Below are positions 1 through 7,734 of a stretch of 8,683 bases of DNA, piece after piece. This DNA is from Ignavibacteria bacterium (GTDB lineage Bacteria; Bacteroidota; Ignavibacteria; Ignavibacteriales; Melioribacteraceae). The DNA lies in contig QILJ01000484.1 in the NCBI GenBank assembly GCA_003233295.1, positions 1 to 8,683 on the forward strand, in the 5' to 3' direction. Position numbers and translations under genes: made by a program. The notes beneath the pieces are model-generated. The model ran no database searches and was not told the origin of the DNA. It saw only the letters and a list, made by a program, of their open reading frames with translations. Position 1 is the stretch's first letter, and each line of letters begins with the position of its first letter.

Positions 1-379
1 TGCCTGTGTTGTTATCTACAATTACAAAACTACCGAGCTCGCTTACTAATGATGAATCCCAGCTTAAAGTTATTGAACCACCAGATCCGGGTGAATAGGA
101 AAGATAAAATTCTTTTAGAGAACCTGTGTTCTTCCGTACGTCTTTATAGTAATCAACATCTAAAAACGTAAGCCGGGTATCAAATGCGCTGGGTGGAGGC
201 GGTGGTGGAGCCAGAATATCTAATCCGATGTCAAAACTATCAGTACCTGCGGGATTTATCCCGATTGTGATAGTTTGATCGTGATTCCCATCTGAAATTA
301 ATATTTGGAACTCAAATTCCTGCGCAAAGAGTACAGTAAATGAAGTAAGAATCATCCATATTTTTAATAGTTCTTTCAT
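1..379 (-). CDS. Secreted protein with FDxRL module, N-terminal 126 residues (3' end outside window)
   Basis: This reading frame starts at ATG 379 and runs leftward off the window without a stop, so only the N-terminus is visible. Residues 1-19 form a standard Sec signal peptide: MKELLK, a hydrophobic core, then LFA before Gln20 as the likely cleavage site. The mature part aligns by eye with residues about 1908-2005 of the neighbouring giant protein. Shared features are a GxxPxxTxxxDxGLD stretch, a proline run (APPPPPP), FDTRL at residues 66-70 (FDARL in the giant protein), a KDxR motif, and a later SWD...G.F.x.D..TG segment. Such modules sit in exported proteins of the Bacteroidota/Ignavibacteria group, often ahead of a T9SS tail, but the C-terminus is not visible here. 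No good Shine-Dalgarno lies just upstream. The gene begins 50 bases past a terminator that follows the giant gene, so it is probably transcribed separately. The function is unknown, and secretion is the only role the sequence supports. Confidence 0.85.
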   Translation of the reverse strand, partial: MKELLKIWMILTSFTVLFAQEFEFQILISDGNHDQTITIGINPAGTDSFDIGLDILAPPPPPPSAFDTRLTFLDVDYYKDVRKNTGSLKEFYLSYSPGSGGSITLSWDSSLVSELGSFVIVDNNTG

Positions 380-428
380 CTCAATCGTATAATGTTTCTT
401 TCCATTTCTATTAAAAATTTATTAAATA

Positions 429-456
429 AGAGGGCTATCAAATAAGACAGCCCTCT
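429..456 (-). terminator. Rho-independent terminator after the giant gene
   Basis: The arms AGAGGGCT (429-436) and AGCCCTCT (449-456) pair perfectly. In the minus-strand RNA the stem extends to 11 pairs, including one G-U wobble, around a six-base loop (440-445). Downstream on the minus strand the sequence is T-rich (TTATTTAATAAATTTTTAAT). The stem begins 15 bases after the stop codon of the giant gene at 471-473. There is no T tract on the plus-strand side, so it acts on minus-strand transcripts only. Confidence 0.85.
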
Positions 457-470
457 GAATTAAAACACTT

Positions 471-3400
471 CTACTTCAGAAGCATCATTTTCTTAACAGA
501 GTAATAATTTCCGGCACGTAAAGCATATATATACACTCCACTACCTACTTTACTGCCCAAATCATTTTTAGCATCCCACAGAATAGAATAATATCCTGCA
601 TCCTGCATACCTGATACAAGTGTTCTTACCTGCTCACCTAATGCATTATAGATAACAAGTGTTACATTTCTTGTTTCAGGAAGATCATATTTGATCATTG
701 TACTGGGATTGAACGGATTAGGGTAATTCTGTGCAAGTTTAAATGAAGTTGGTATTGCCTGCAGCCGTTTTGTGATTTTAAGCAATGATACATTTTCATT
801 ACTAATAACTATTTTAACACCATCAACTATCTTATGTGAAGCTACTTCTACTCCACTAATTATTTCCTGAAGCACATAACCATATCCTTCTTCATAATTC
901 AGATCAGATACTGTTATGCTAAGCGGGTAATTAGATGATTGCACCTGAATGGTTACTTCATCAGATTCATTTAATCTATAATTCCCTGTTAACCTAGCAT
1001 CAAAGCTTCCTTGTGGTGATACTGGAGGCATACTAAAACTTTCTATAGATATATTCCCATCTAACTTACTATTAAAGTAGAGTATCTGACCTTTACTGCC
1101 AGCGTCACTTATATCGATCTTTCCAAAGTCAGTTAGTGTTGCTACCGGAATAGTTAAATCATTACCTCCCTTAGCCAGAAATGTTACGCAACTTATTGTT
1201 ATTGCACCGGGTGCACTTGCTTTTATCCAATAACCTTTTGTAGCGTCGATATACGTAGCAGGGTAATAACCACTACTGTCATAGCCAAATATTGTACCTG
1301 AGATAATAATTCCTCCCGGATCTTCAATATTGCCTATTGGTACACTGCAATTTGGACCTCCTATCATATTCCAACCTAATGCTAGGCCTATATTCATTAA
1401 GGTTATCTCTACACCTTCTACATTATCAGATTCAGCAGCAGGAAATTTTAGCCAATAACCTTTTGTAGCGTCAATAGAGGTAGCAGGGTAATAACCACTA
1501 CTGTCATACCCGAATAATGTACCTGGAACAGCATTTGCAAATAGAGTCAGATAATTGGGACCTGGTACATCTAACGGCAGACTCAACATATTCCACCCCT
1601 CTGCAAAATCAAAATTAACACTTACTTCATAATTGAATATTATCTGCAGATGACCGAGAACGATACTATCAGTGTAACTAATATTTGTTCTCATATTAAC
1701 ATTTACGTACGTTCCACCTGTGGCAAAATCTATTAACGTGAAATTACCATCAGGAGGTAATTGTCCGGGATCCCAACTGAAACTTATTGGTTCATCCGGA
1801 GGGTCGGTTTGGTAAATGACATCCCATATCCTGATACTATCAAGATTAGTTGCCCTGAAATCTTTCAGCAAATCTACACTTGGGATTCTAAGCCTGGCAT
1901 CAAATCCACCAGGTGGTTGCGGTGGTGCTTCAACATCTAACCCGGGGTCATATCCTTCTGTAGCACCCGGGGCAGTTCCAAATACCAAAGTGCTTTGTCC
2001 GGTACCATTGTCAAATACTGAAAAGTTTACAGCAAAATCTGTAGTATCAGTTTGAGTACCTCCTAATACTATTCCAACGGGAAAATCACCACCAAGCAGA
2101 GAATCTATAAGCACGTAATTTATTAAATCCAAGACAGCCACATAATTACTTCCTAAACCTGTTCCCGGATTTCCAACATAACCAAATTGTCCATTTGAGT
2201 TAACATCAATGACATCAACTCCATAAAAAGCTGAGGATAAGTCTGATAATGTTGGAATTCTAATCCCTGAATCTGTTACATTACCAGGTGACAATATATT
2301 TAATATTGCTACCTGATCTGGTGATGATCCTGTTTCCACCACAAATGCTCTCAGACTATTATTATCAAAAGAAATAGATTGGGGAGCACTAATATTATTA
2401 ATTGTTCCATTCAGAATTACATTCCCTGGATTTAATATTTGCAATACCTCTATGGAACCACTGTAACTTGCTACTAAAGCTGTTCCTCCATCTGGACTGA
2501 TCGAAATATTTATTGGTCCTTGCGTTACTGAAATTGCATTATTTAAATCAGTTATTACACCAGTGGTAGTGTTAATAAGTAAAACGTGGACCTGATTTCC
2601 ATTATAGTCTGTTACCAGAACTGTTCCATCACCAGAAATTGCAACAGATTGAGCATTTCTTGGTGAAATATCTAACGTCTGTATTAATGTTCTATTGTTT
2701 ACATCAATTACAGCAATTGAAGATGCTAATCCTCCATCCGTTACAAGTGCAAATGCACCATTATCCGTAAGAGCAATATCTTCAGCTGCAAAGCTTATAT
2801 TAATTGTATCTATTACTATTGGTGAAGCTGGATTTGTTAGATCAACAAAAAAGACTGAATTATTTGTGAAATTAGTAATAAGACTTGTCTTTCCATCTGG
2901 TGTTAGGACGGGATCAAGTAACTCACCACTATTTCCCAAATTTCCAACTAGATAAGGACCCGCAATAGTATTGTTCTGAACATCAATAATATGAATAGAT
3001 CTATCATTATAATTTGTTACAATCCCAATCTCATTACCTAAGGGCTGTGAAGGCATAACATTTAGGGACACTGGAATTGTTAGATTTGGATTATTGGGAT
3101 CATTACTATTAATTATAATATTTCCATTGTAATTCCCTACATTCAAGCCTGCTCCATTAACCTCTACAGTCATTATTTGGCTATCCCCAGGTTGGATTAT
3201 CCCATTTATCGGTGTTTCTGATAACCACATAACATCTGATCCACCTCCACTGAATACTTCAACGTCATCAAAAAACCAACCAGCAAAAGTATTCGCCGCA
3301 CCATCATTTGTATCAAAATAAAACCTTACCTGAACTAGTTGCCCAGCATAAGATGAAATGTCTATCGTAGATAATATCCATCCTCCACTATTACCTGATG

Positions 3401-6400
3401 GAGCATTTCCACCACCACTTGGTGCGGAGTTACCCCTAAGTTGTGTCCAGGTTCCGCCTCCGTCTGTGGTTATATCTACCATACAATAATCCCACCCTGG
3501 TTCGGTATCATAATTTTCAAAAAATTCTAATGTTAGTGGAGCTGTTGCTCCGATTAAATCAATACTTGGTGAGATTACAGCACTATTTATTCGGTTCCCA
3601 GTATTATAATTTCCCTGAGATTCAATACCAAACCACCAACTATTATTCGAACTATTATAATCCAAGCTTGTCTGATGCCACAAATCATCAGTAGAACCTC
3701 CGATCAGTTCAGTTGTCCAACCGTTCGTTCCGCTTTCCATGTCATCAGAAAAGTAGGTTATATTTGGTGAATCGTTATTTATTGTTCGATATTTAATTAA
3801 ATGCGGTTTTAATGATTTATTTTTAGCGTTTAAATCCATTTTAAAGATATTATCACTTCTTATGTTGAATTTTTCGTTGAAATCATTATTATAAGATTGA
3901 CTCACCACCGGTGAATTTAAAAATGTTGAACTTGATTGTATCATTTCATTAGTCATTTTCAAGATCAATGCATCAGACTCAGTGGCATTCCAAATTAGAT
4001 CTTGCGCCCCACTATTGTAAATTGTCAGTATGTCTGTTGCAGTGTTTCCCTCAACTACTTCAAAGAATAATGAGTCGGGTATAACCGATATTTGAGGATC
4101 AGGCGGTACATTAACCACTGTAGATTTTGTAGCTTCTCTTGTAAAATTACCATTGATCGGTGAAACTCCTGATGCATGTACGGTAAATGTGTAACTTCCC
4201 TCAATATTTGTATCAGTGAAATAATTAGCATAAATTCCATCATTTGCTCCTCCATCTCCATGTGCCCCATCATCAAATAACGTTATTGTAGTATTTAAAT
4301 AGAATAATTCACCTTCATCACTTATATATGATACAACACCGTTCTTCGAAATGGAATGCAACATCGTCATTGATTCTTGGTTATTAGTCATCTCTTCTTC
4401 AATTGATTGATTGCGGTATTTCCTGAATGCCATAACACTTGCAATTGTCGGGGTAAGAACATCCGCTGTAACACTTGCGTTAAGAATTGGAGTTCCTTCT
4501 TCATTAATATCTGCAGAGATTAATATTGGTTCACCAACACCATACTCATTTTTACTAAAGTAAACATCCATTGTTAATGTGGCTGTGCCTATAATAGAGG
4601 CGTTGTAATCTTCAGAACCTGAAGGTAAATCAATGGCTATTATTTTTAATGTCCAATCTCCTGCAACAGGCGAGTTTACTGTGTAAAATTCATAAGTATT
4701 CCCTGTAGAAAATTCTATATCCGGATCTACTAAAGCTGTGTCTGGATTAATAATCCTTCCATTTGGATCAATCAGTTCCAGGTCTAAATCGCTACCCGGC
4801 CATGTTACTGCAAAAGTCGCATTGGTAACAGATCCATCAACCGGTGCGTTGTGAGTAATTGTTTGTCCCTGGTTAATTGAACCCGAAAAATTGGCGATTA
4901 CTTGCTGTCCTGTAACATTAGCTCTTATCGTGTTATAAATATTCTGCAATCCAGAAGCGTCCGGTGCAAAACTGTAAAATCCACCTGTCTGAGCTGCTAT
5001 ATCATTTAAAAGTACCTGATCCGAATTTGGACCAAGAGCAATTGTATAAATATCTGTATTTTCAGGAATTGTTGGAAGTACATCCTCAACCATTGGAGGA
5101 GAGTTTTGTTGACCATCACTCAGTAAAATCATTCCTTGATGAACTGATGTGTTACCATTATTCAATTGATTCTGCCCTTCTTGAATTCCACCACCAATAG
5201 AAGTTGCACCGCCACTTGTGATAGCACTAATTGCATTCTGTGCATCAGTTTTTGTTGCTTCAGAAATAATTGTTGTTAATGGGAAATTTACGGTTGCATT
5301 CTGATTAAAACTTACAACTCCAATCCTATCACCTATTTGCATTAGACCAACAAAAGTACTTGCTGCTGTTTTAGCTGGTTCCATATACCCATAATTACCC
5401 ATAGAGCCAGATTTATCGATTACAAGTGCAACATCTATGTTATTACCTTGGCTTGATAAATTAAATGCGTCCGTAGAAAACATCCCGCGACCATGTGTAG
5501 CTGCAATAACCCTGAAATCACTACCCCTTATTTTTAACATATCAGTACGAACATTCGCTAAACCATTATTTGATGCTACCCAATTTGGTGATGACTCGTT
5601 CAGGTTTTGAGTCATCCAAACTCCGATTTCGGTTGCTAGCATTACTTCCTTTCTATTATTTGGATTATAAATCGTCCATCGTACCGGCATATCTGGTAAG
5701 TTTCCTTCTTTGTTCGACCAATTTGTACCTCCATCTAGAGTTTCCCAAACTGAAATTACTCCATAACTAGAAAATGTAACCAAAATTTGGTTATCGGATG
5801 CCCCTAACTCAATAGATGATAAATATCCTGTAAAATTACTTCCAGAGATATCTGTTACAGTGGGAGAATCAGTATCTGAGTTTTCAATTTTAAATACTTT
5901 ACTAAACTGAGTTCCTACGAATATTGTATTCGATGAGTAAGGTGAAACTTTAATATTTGAAGCAGTTGAACCCAAGGTTAAACCGGTTAAATCATCAACA
6001 ACAGGATTGCCTGTAATATTTTTGATTCGTTTAAGACTTGTTGCATCCTTCGCAGCATATAAAATTTTTGAATCACTATCGTAATCTGCAGGGTTAATAA
6101 ATAATCCAGTATTGTCGCTAGATATACTTGTAAAAGTATTTCCACCATTTGTACTACGATAATAATTGTTACGAATATAGGATGCTATTTGAAAGTTGGG
6201 ATCTAATTTATCAATAAAACTGTACCCACCATCTCCCCCTACCACTTGTACAGTTTCATCTATTCCAACAGCATCAAACTGTTGCGTACCATTATCTTGA
6301 GTACCACCAAGCAAGTATTCAATATTATTCTGGGGATGAATATCACCAGAGTAAAATTGTGTTATATTATATCCATTATTTTTATTAAGAAAATCGGAAC

Positions 6401-7727
6401 CACTATCAATGGTATAATGTATTCCTCCATCGTTACCTACAATGATTTCATTGATATTATTCGGCCGGAATAATATAGCATGTTGGTCCGCATGTACATA
6501 TGGTAGACTTGTTCCTTCAAACCAACGAGATATTTGACTCCAACCTGTTCCACCATTTGTAGTTCTAAATAAGTCTACACCACCGATATATACAATATCA
6601 GAATTTGTGGGATGTACGGTTGCAATTAAATCATACCATGCTTGATTTTTTGCAAATGTGTTACCATCGACATTCATAGGTGTTGTTAAAACAGTCCAGT
6701 TTGCTCCTTTATCTGTTGTTTTATATAAGTTCTCAATTGCGTTCCCAGAACCTTGTACTAACGCATAAATTATATTTGCATTTGAGGGTGCGGTTGCTAA
6801 CTCAATTCGTCGTATACCAGTATTAGGGAAACCATTAGTCCCAGAGTTTAATTTTGTCCAATCCCCTGCATTGCCAGTTGTTGAACTATAAACTCCATCA
6901 GTAGAAAATATTCCCATTGAAACATAAATACTATTATCACTACCTAATTCAATATCTGCAGCACGATCCGTCGAAGATGATGATGGACTTGTGGATGTGT
7001 TTAATACTGCATTCCAACTAGTGCCTCCATCAGTAGATCTCATTATGCCATTATCTCGGGTTGCAACATAAACATCCCCTGTGGAAGGATGTACCTTTAT
7101 TTTTTGCACATAGTAAAAATTAGTATTATTGGTACTGGTCAACCTAGCCCAATTATTACCACCATCAGTAGTTTTCCATACACCAGCCCCTCTAACAGCA
7201 TCAACGTTAAACCAACCTTCGCCCGTTCCAACATAAAAAACCTGAGTATTAGTTGGATCAAATTCTATACTACTAATTGCAATATTGTCCCAGAAATCGT
7301 CTACATGATTCCAAACAGGTGTATTGGAAGTGATATCGTTTGTAAACCATAGACCCCCTGCTACTCCGCCAACCCAAACCTTTTTATTATTGTTGTCGTT
7401 AGGATCCCACATTACGGCTCGCGTTCTACCACCAACATTTGACGGTCCCCTTTCCTCCCACTGTACTGAAACTGGATTACTCATCCTAGAAATTTTCGCT
7501 TTTTCATAAGCAATAAATAACCGTTCAAAGGGCACATAACCTAAGCTTGGATCTAAGGTCATCTTGAAATTTTGTTCCCAGGCAAGATCCGGTCTGTCTG
7601 TTTTTATTTTTTCTCCTACTTGTGTTATAACATTTTCTATTGCTACAAAATCGGAACGAACTACCAGATAGGAAATCGAAATACTTAGTAATAATAATAT
7701 CAAAACAGTTTTGTAATGTAAATTCAT
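471..7727 (-). CDS. Giant T9SS-exported multidomain surface protein (BNR propeller, vWA, CLCA-like, jelly-roll, YVTN propeller, GWNM repeats)
   Basis: One uninterrupted frame of 2418 residues. ATG 7727 is well supported by a perfect AGGAGG seven bases upstream and by the hydrophobic signal that follows (TVLILLLLSISISYLVV, residues 7-23). No clear AXA cleavage site is visible. Order of parts: pre-domain with a DPSLGYVPFERL motif (about 25-85); Asp-box propeller region (86-753); vWA domain (764-942); CLCA-like beta-sandwiches (943-1207); Ig-like domain split by an inserted jelly-roll (1208-1558); YVTN-type propeller (1562-1896); FDARL module (1897-2040); two GWNM/GYW repeats (about 2043-2180); linker with a second FDARL (F2242); T9SS type A sorting tail (2328-2418). 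No catalytic domain or HExxH motif is seen, so I infer an adhesive, scaffold or cell-surface role. The protein should cross the inner membrane by Sec and the outer membrane by the T9SS, which then removes the tail. Only three cysteines occur (C1415, C2127, C2180). Automated annotation might call it a glycosyl hydrolase because of the BNR repeats, which is unsupported. Transcription probably ends at the hairpin at 429-456. Confidence 0.97.
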   Translation of the reverse strand: MNLHYKTVLILLLLSISISYLVVRSDFVAIENVITQVGEKIKTDRPDLAWEQNFKMTLDPSLGYVPFERLFIAYEKAKISRMSNPVSVQWEERGPSNVGGRTRAVMWDPNDNNNKKVWVGGVAGGLWFTNDITSNTPVWNHVDDFWDNIAISSIEFDPTNTQVFYVGTGEGWFNVDAVRGAGVWKTTDGGNNWARLTSTNNTNFYYVQKIKVHPSTGDVYVATRDNGIMRSTDGGTSWNAVLNTSTSPSSSSTDRAADIELGSDNSIYVSMGIFSTDGVYSSTTGNAGDWTKLNSGTNGFPNTGIRRIELATAPSNANIIYALVQGSGNAIENLYKTTDKGANWTVLTTPMNVDGNTFAKNQAWYDLIATVHPTNSDIVYIGGVDLFRTTNGGTGWSQISRWFEGTSLPYVHADQHAILFRPNNINEIIVGNDGGIHYTIDSGSDFLNKNNGYNITQFYSGDIHPQNNIEYLLGGTQDNGTQQFDAVGIDETVQVVGGDGGYSFIDKLDPNFQIASYIRNNYYRSTNGGNTFTSISSDNTGLFINPADYDSDSKILYAAKDATSLKRIKNITGNPVVDDLTGLTLGSTASNIKVSPYSSNTIFVGTQFSKVFKIENSDTDSPTVTDISGSNFTGYLSSIELGASDNQILVTFSSYGVISVWETLDGGTNWSNKEGNLPDMPVRWTIYNPNNRKEVMLATEIGVWMTQNLNESSPNWVASNNGLANVRTDMLKIRGSDFRVIAATHGRGMFSTDAFNLSSQGNNIDVALVIDKSGSMGNYGYMEPAKTAASTFVGLMQIGDRIGVVSFNQNATVNFPLTTIISEATKTDAQNAISAITSGGATSIGGGIQEGQNQLNNGNTSVHQGMILLSDGQQNSPPMVEDVLPTIPENTDIYTIALGPNSDQVLLNDIAAQTGGFYSFAPDASGLQNIYNTIRANVTGQQVIANFSGSINQGQTITHNAPVDGSVTNATFAVTWPGSDLDLELIDPNGRIINPDTALVDPDIEFSTGNTYEFYTVNSPVAGDWTLKIIAIDLPSGSEDYNASIIGTATLTMDVYFSKNEYGVGEPILISADINEEGTPILNASVTADVLTPTIASVMAFRKYRNQSIEEEMTNNQESMTMLHSISKNGVVSYISDEGELFYLNTTITLFDDGAHGDGGANDGIYANYFTDTNIEGSYTFTVHASGVSPINGNFTREATKSTVVNVPPDPQISVIPDSLFFEVVEGNTATDILTIYNSGAQDLIWNATESDALILKMTNEMIQSSSTFLNSPVVSQSYNNDFNEKFNIRSDNIFKMDLNAKNKSLKPHLIKYRTINNDSPNITYFSDDMESGTNGWTTELIGGSTDDLWHQTSLDYNSSNNSWWFGIESQGNYNTGNRINSAVISPSIDLIGATAPLTLEFFENYDTEPGWDYCMVDITTDGGGTWTQLRGNSAPSGGGNAPSGNSGGWILSTIDISSYAGQLVQVRFYFDTNDGAANTFAGWFFDDVEVFSGGGSDVMWLSETPINGIIQPGDSQIMTVEVNGAGLNVGNYNGNIIINSNDPNNPNLTIPVSLNVMPSQPLGNEIGIVTNYNDRSIHIIDVQNNTIAGPYLVGNLGNSGELLDPVLTPDGKTSLITNFTNNSVFFVDLTNPASPIVIDTINISFAAEDIALTDNGAFALVTDGGLASSIAVIDVNNRTLIQTLDISPRNAQSVAISGDGTVLVTDYNGNQVHVLLINTTTGVITDLNNAISVTQGPINISISPDGGTALVASYSGSIEVLQILNPGNVILNGTINNISAPQSISFDNNSLRAFVVETGSSPDQVAILNILSPGNVTDSGIRIPTLSDLSSAFYGVDVIDVNSNGQFGYVGNPGTGLGSNYVAVLDLINYVLIDSLLGGDFPVGIVLGGTQTDTTDFAVNFSVFDNGTGQSTLVFGTAPGATEGYDPGLDVEAPPQPPGGFDARLRIPSVDLLKDFRATNLDSIRIWDVIYQTDPPDEPISFSWDPGQLPPDGNFTLIDFATGGTYVNVNMRTNISYTDSIVLGHLQIIFNYEVSVNFDFAEGWNMLSLPLDVPGPNYLTLFANAVPGTLFGYDSSGYYPATSIDATKGYWLKFPAAESDNVEGVEITLMNIGLALGWNMIGGPNCSVPIGNIEDPGGIIISGTIFGYDSSGYYPATYIDATKGYWIKASAPGAITISCVTFLAKGGNDLTIPVATLTDFGKIDISDAGSKGQILYFNSKLDGNISIESFSMPPVSPQGSFDARLTGNYRLNESDEVTIQVQSSNYPLSITVSDLNYEEGYGYVLQEIISGVEVASHKIVDGVKIVISNENVSLLKITKRLQAIPTSFKLAQNYPNPFNPSTMIKYDLPETRNVTLVIYNALGEQVRTLVSGMQDAGYYSILWDAKNDLGSKVGSGVYIYALRAGNYYSVKKMMLLK
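474..746 (-). other. T9SS type A C-terminal sorting domain, residues 2328-2418
   Basis: The tail starts with FKLAQNYPNPFNPST (Y2335). It continues with the strand pattern IKYDLPE, VTLVIYNALGEQVRTLVSG, DAGYYSILWDAKNDLG, GSGVYIYALRAG and a basic end, KKMMLLK. This is the classical Por secretion or T9SS type A tail, with a FlgD-like Ig fold. It indicates translocation across the outer membrane by the type IX system, normally with proteolytic removal of the tail and attachment or release of the rest. Confidence 0.96.
1221..1300 (-). repeat. 80-base direct repeat, copy 1 (in giant gene)
   Basis: This segment matches 1446-1525 at an offset of exactly 225 bases (75 codons). I count 7 mismatches in 80 positions, at 1226, 1248, 1252, 1254, 1284, 1287 and 1292, about 91% identity. 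There are unbroken runs of 21 and 29 bases. It encodes the second GT(I)FGYDSSGYYPAT...GYW block. Confidence 0.9.
1446..1525 (-). repeat. 80-base direct repeat, copy 2 (in giant gene)
   Basis: Partner of 1221-1300, encoding the first GT(L)FGYDSSGYYPAT...GYW block (residues 2069-2092). The sequences on both sides of the 80 bases have diverged strongly between the two repeats, so identity is limited to this core. Confidence 0.9.
2040..3044 (-). other. Domain region: YVTN/lactonase-like beta-propeller, residues 1562-1896
   Basis: About seven repeats of some 40-50 residues follow the pattern of a small strand, a D/NG or NN turn and a second strand. Examples are SIHIIDVQNNT, SVFFVDLTNP, SIAVIDVNNRT, QVHVLLINTT and YVAVLDLIN. 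They alternate with (L/I)SPDGxxALV-type segments such as LTPDGKTSLITN and ISPDGGTALVAS. This is the usual signature of YVTN-type propellers in surface-layer and secreted proteins. No catalytic residues are recognised, and a binding or spacer role is the safest reading. Confidence 0.85.
3054..4106 (-). other. Domain region: Ig-like (choice-of-anchor/HYDIN-type) domain split by a jelly-roll insert, residues 1208-1558
   Basis: The first half (about 1208-1250) reads PxSLxFxVxEGxTATDxLTIYNSGAxDLxW, ending near W1246. The matching second half (about 1496-1558) reads WLSETPxxGxIxPGDSQxMTVEV, then GNYNGNIIINSNDPNNP and a final IPVSLNV. In ordinary members of this family these halves are nearly contiguous. 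Here they are separated by about 245 residues: a poorly conserved stretch (1251-1325), then a MAM-like or choice-of-anchor-J-like jelly-roll (about 1326-1492). The jelly-roll has the typical DDMESGxxGW start, a VDITTDGGxTWTQL motif, an IDISxYAGQxVQVRF strand and the GWFFDDVEV end (D1487, D1488). Confidence 0.78.
4107..4901 (-). other. Domain region: CLCA-like beta-sandwiches following vWA, residues 943-1207
   Basis: Right after the vWA domain comes a beta-rich region containing TWPGSDLDLELIDPNG (W976), which resembles the sandwich that follows vWA in calcium-activated chloride channel regulator (CLCA) proteins. Further on, LFDDGAHGDGGANDGIY (DD at 1152-1153), followed by a YF(T) strand and a GSYTFTVHASG strand, has the D-G-x-x-D-x-x-x-NDGxY pattern known from CLCA and related bacterial Ig-like domains. 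The N-terminal metalloprotease part of CLCA proteins is absent. The similarity is judged by eye and needs a profile search. Confidence 0.6.
4902..5438 (-). other. Domain: von Willebrand factor A, residues 764-942
   Basis: The domain begins with a beta strand (IDVALVI) leading into DKSGSM, which gives the DxSxS metal-binding motif as D771, S773 and S775. The remaining MIDAS residues are present: T842 in GGATSIGGG and D871 in LLSDGQQ. Segments such as RIGVVSFN and IYTIALG match the usual strand order. All metal-site residues are intact, so metal-dependent ligand binding is plausible. The ligand cannot be read from the sequence. Confidence 0.93.
5469..7472 (-). other. Domain region: BNR/Asp-box (sortilin/VPS10-like) beta-propeller, residues 86-753
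   Basis: Six Asp-box motifs of the form S/T-x-D/N-x-G-x-x-W/F are visible, with the Asp or Asn at residues 188, 233, 339, 391, 527 and 665 (for example KTTDGGNNW, RSTDGGTSW, WETLDGGTNW). The region opens with WEERGPSNVGGRTRAV and closes with ATHGRGMFST. Between these lie HADQH (412-416), GNDGG (431-435) and GGTQDNG motifs. All are typical of the large Bacteroidota BNR-repeat exported proteins often annotated as sortilin-like or glycosyl-hydrolase-like. At about 670 residues it is long enough for two propellers, or one with extended blades. Asp boxes are structural turns, not active sites, so no enzyme activity follows from them. Confidence 0.88.
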
Positions 7728-7734
7728 TAGAAGC

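Larger units (their letters stand above)
747..2039 (-). other. C-terminal stalk: FDARL module, two GWNM/GYW repeats, second FDARL segment, residues 1897-2327
   Basis: Residues about 1898-2035 form a module with ATEGYDPGLD, APPQPP and FDARL (F1942) that is also present in the partial gene at 1-379. It is followed by two repeats, each starting GWNM (W2045 and W2119) and containing GT(L/I)FGYDSSGYYPAT, then IDATKGYW (2069-2092 and 2144-2167). Residues about 2180-2327 include MPPVSPQG and a second FDARL (F2242), so part of the first module seems to recur. Similar GWN...GYW pairs precede T9SS tails in many Ignavibacteria-type proteins. Their role is unknown and probably structural. Confidence 0.75.

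Noticed and set aside
5469..7472. Reading the Asp-box propeller as a glycosyl hydrolase (GH74-like or sialidase) enzyme
   Set aside because: Asp boxes are structural motifs. I could not identify catalytic residues or a complete enzyme domain, so an enzyme name would be unsupported.
471..7727. Short plus-strand frames inside the giant gene
   Set aside because: All are antisense or shifted shadows of one continuous, well-supported coding frame and show no domain patterns.
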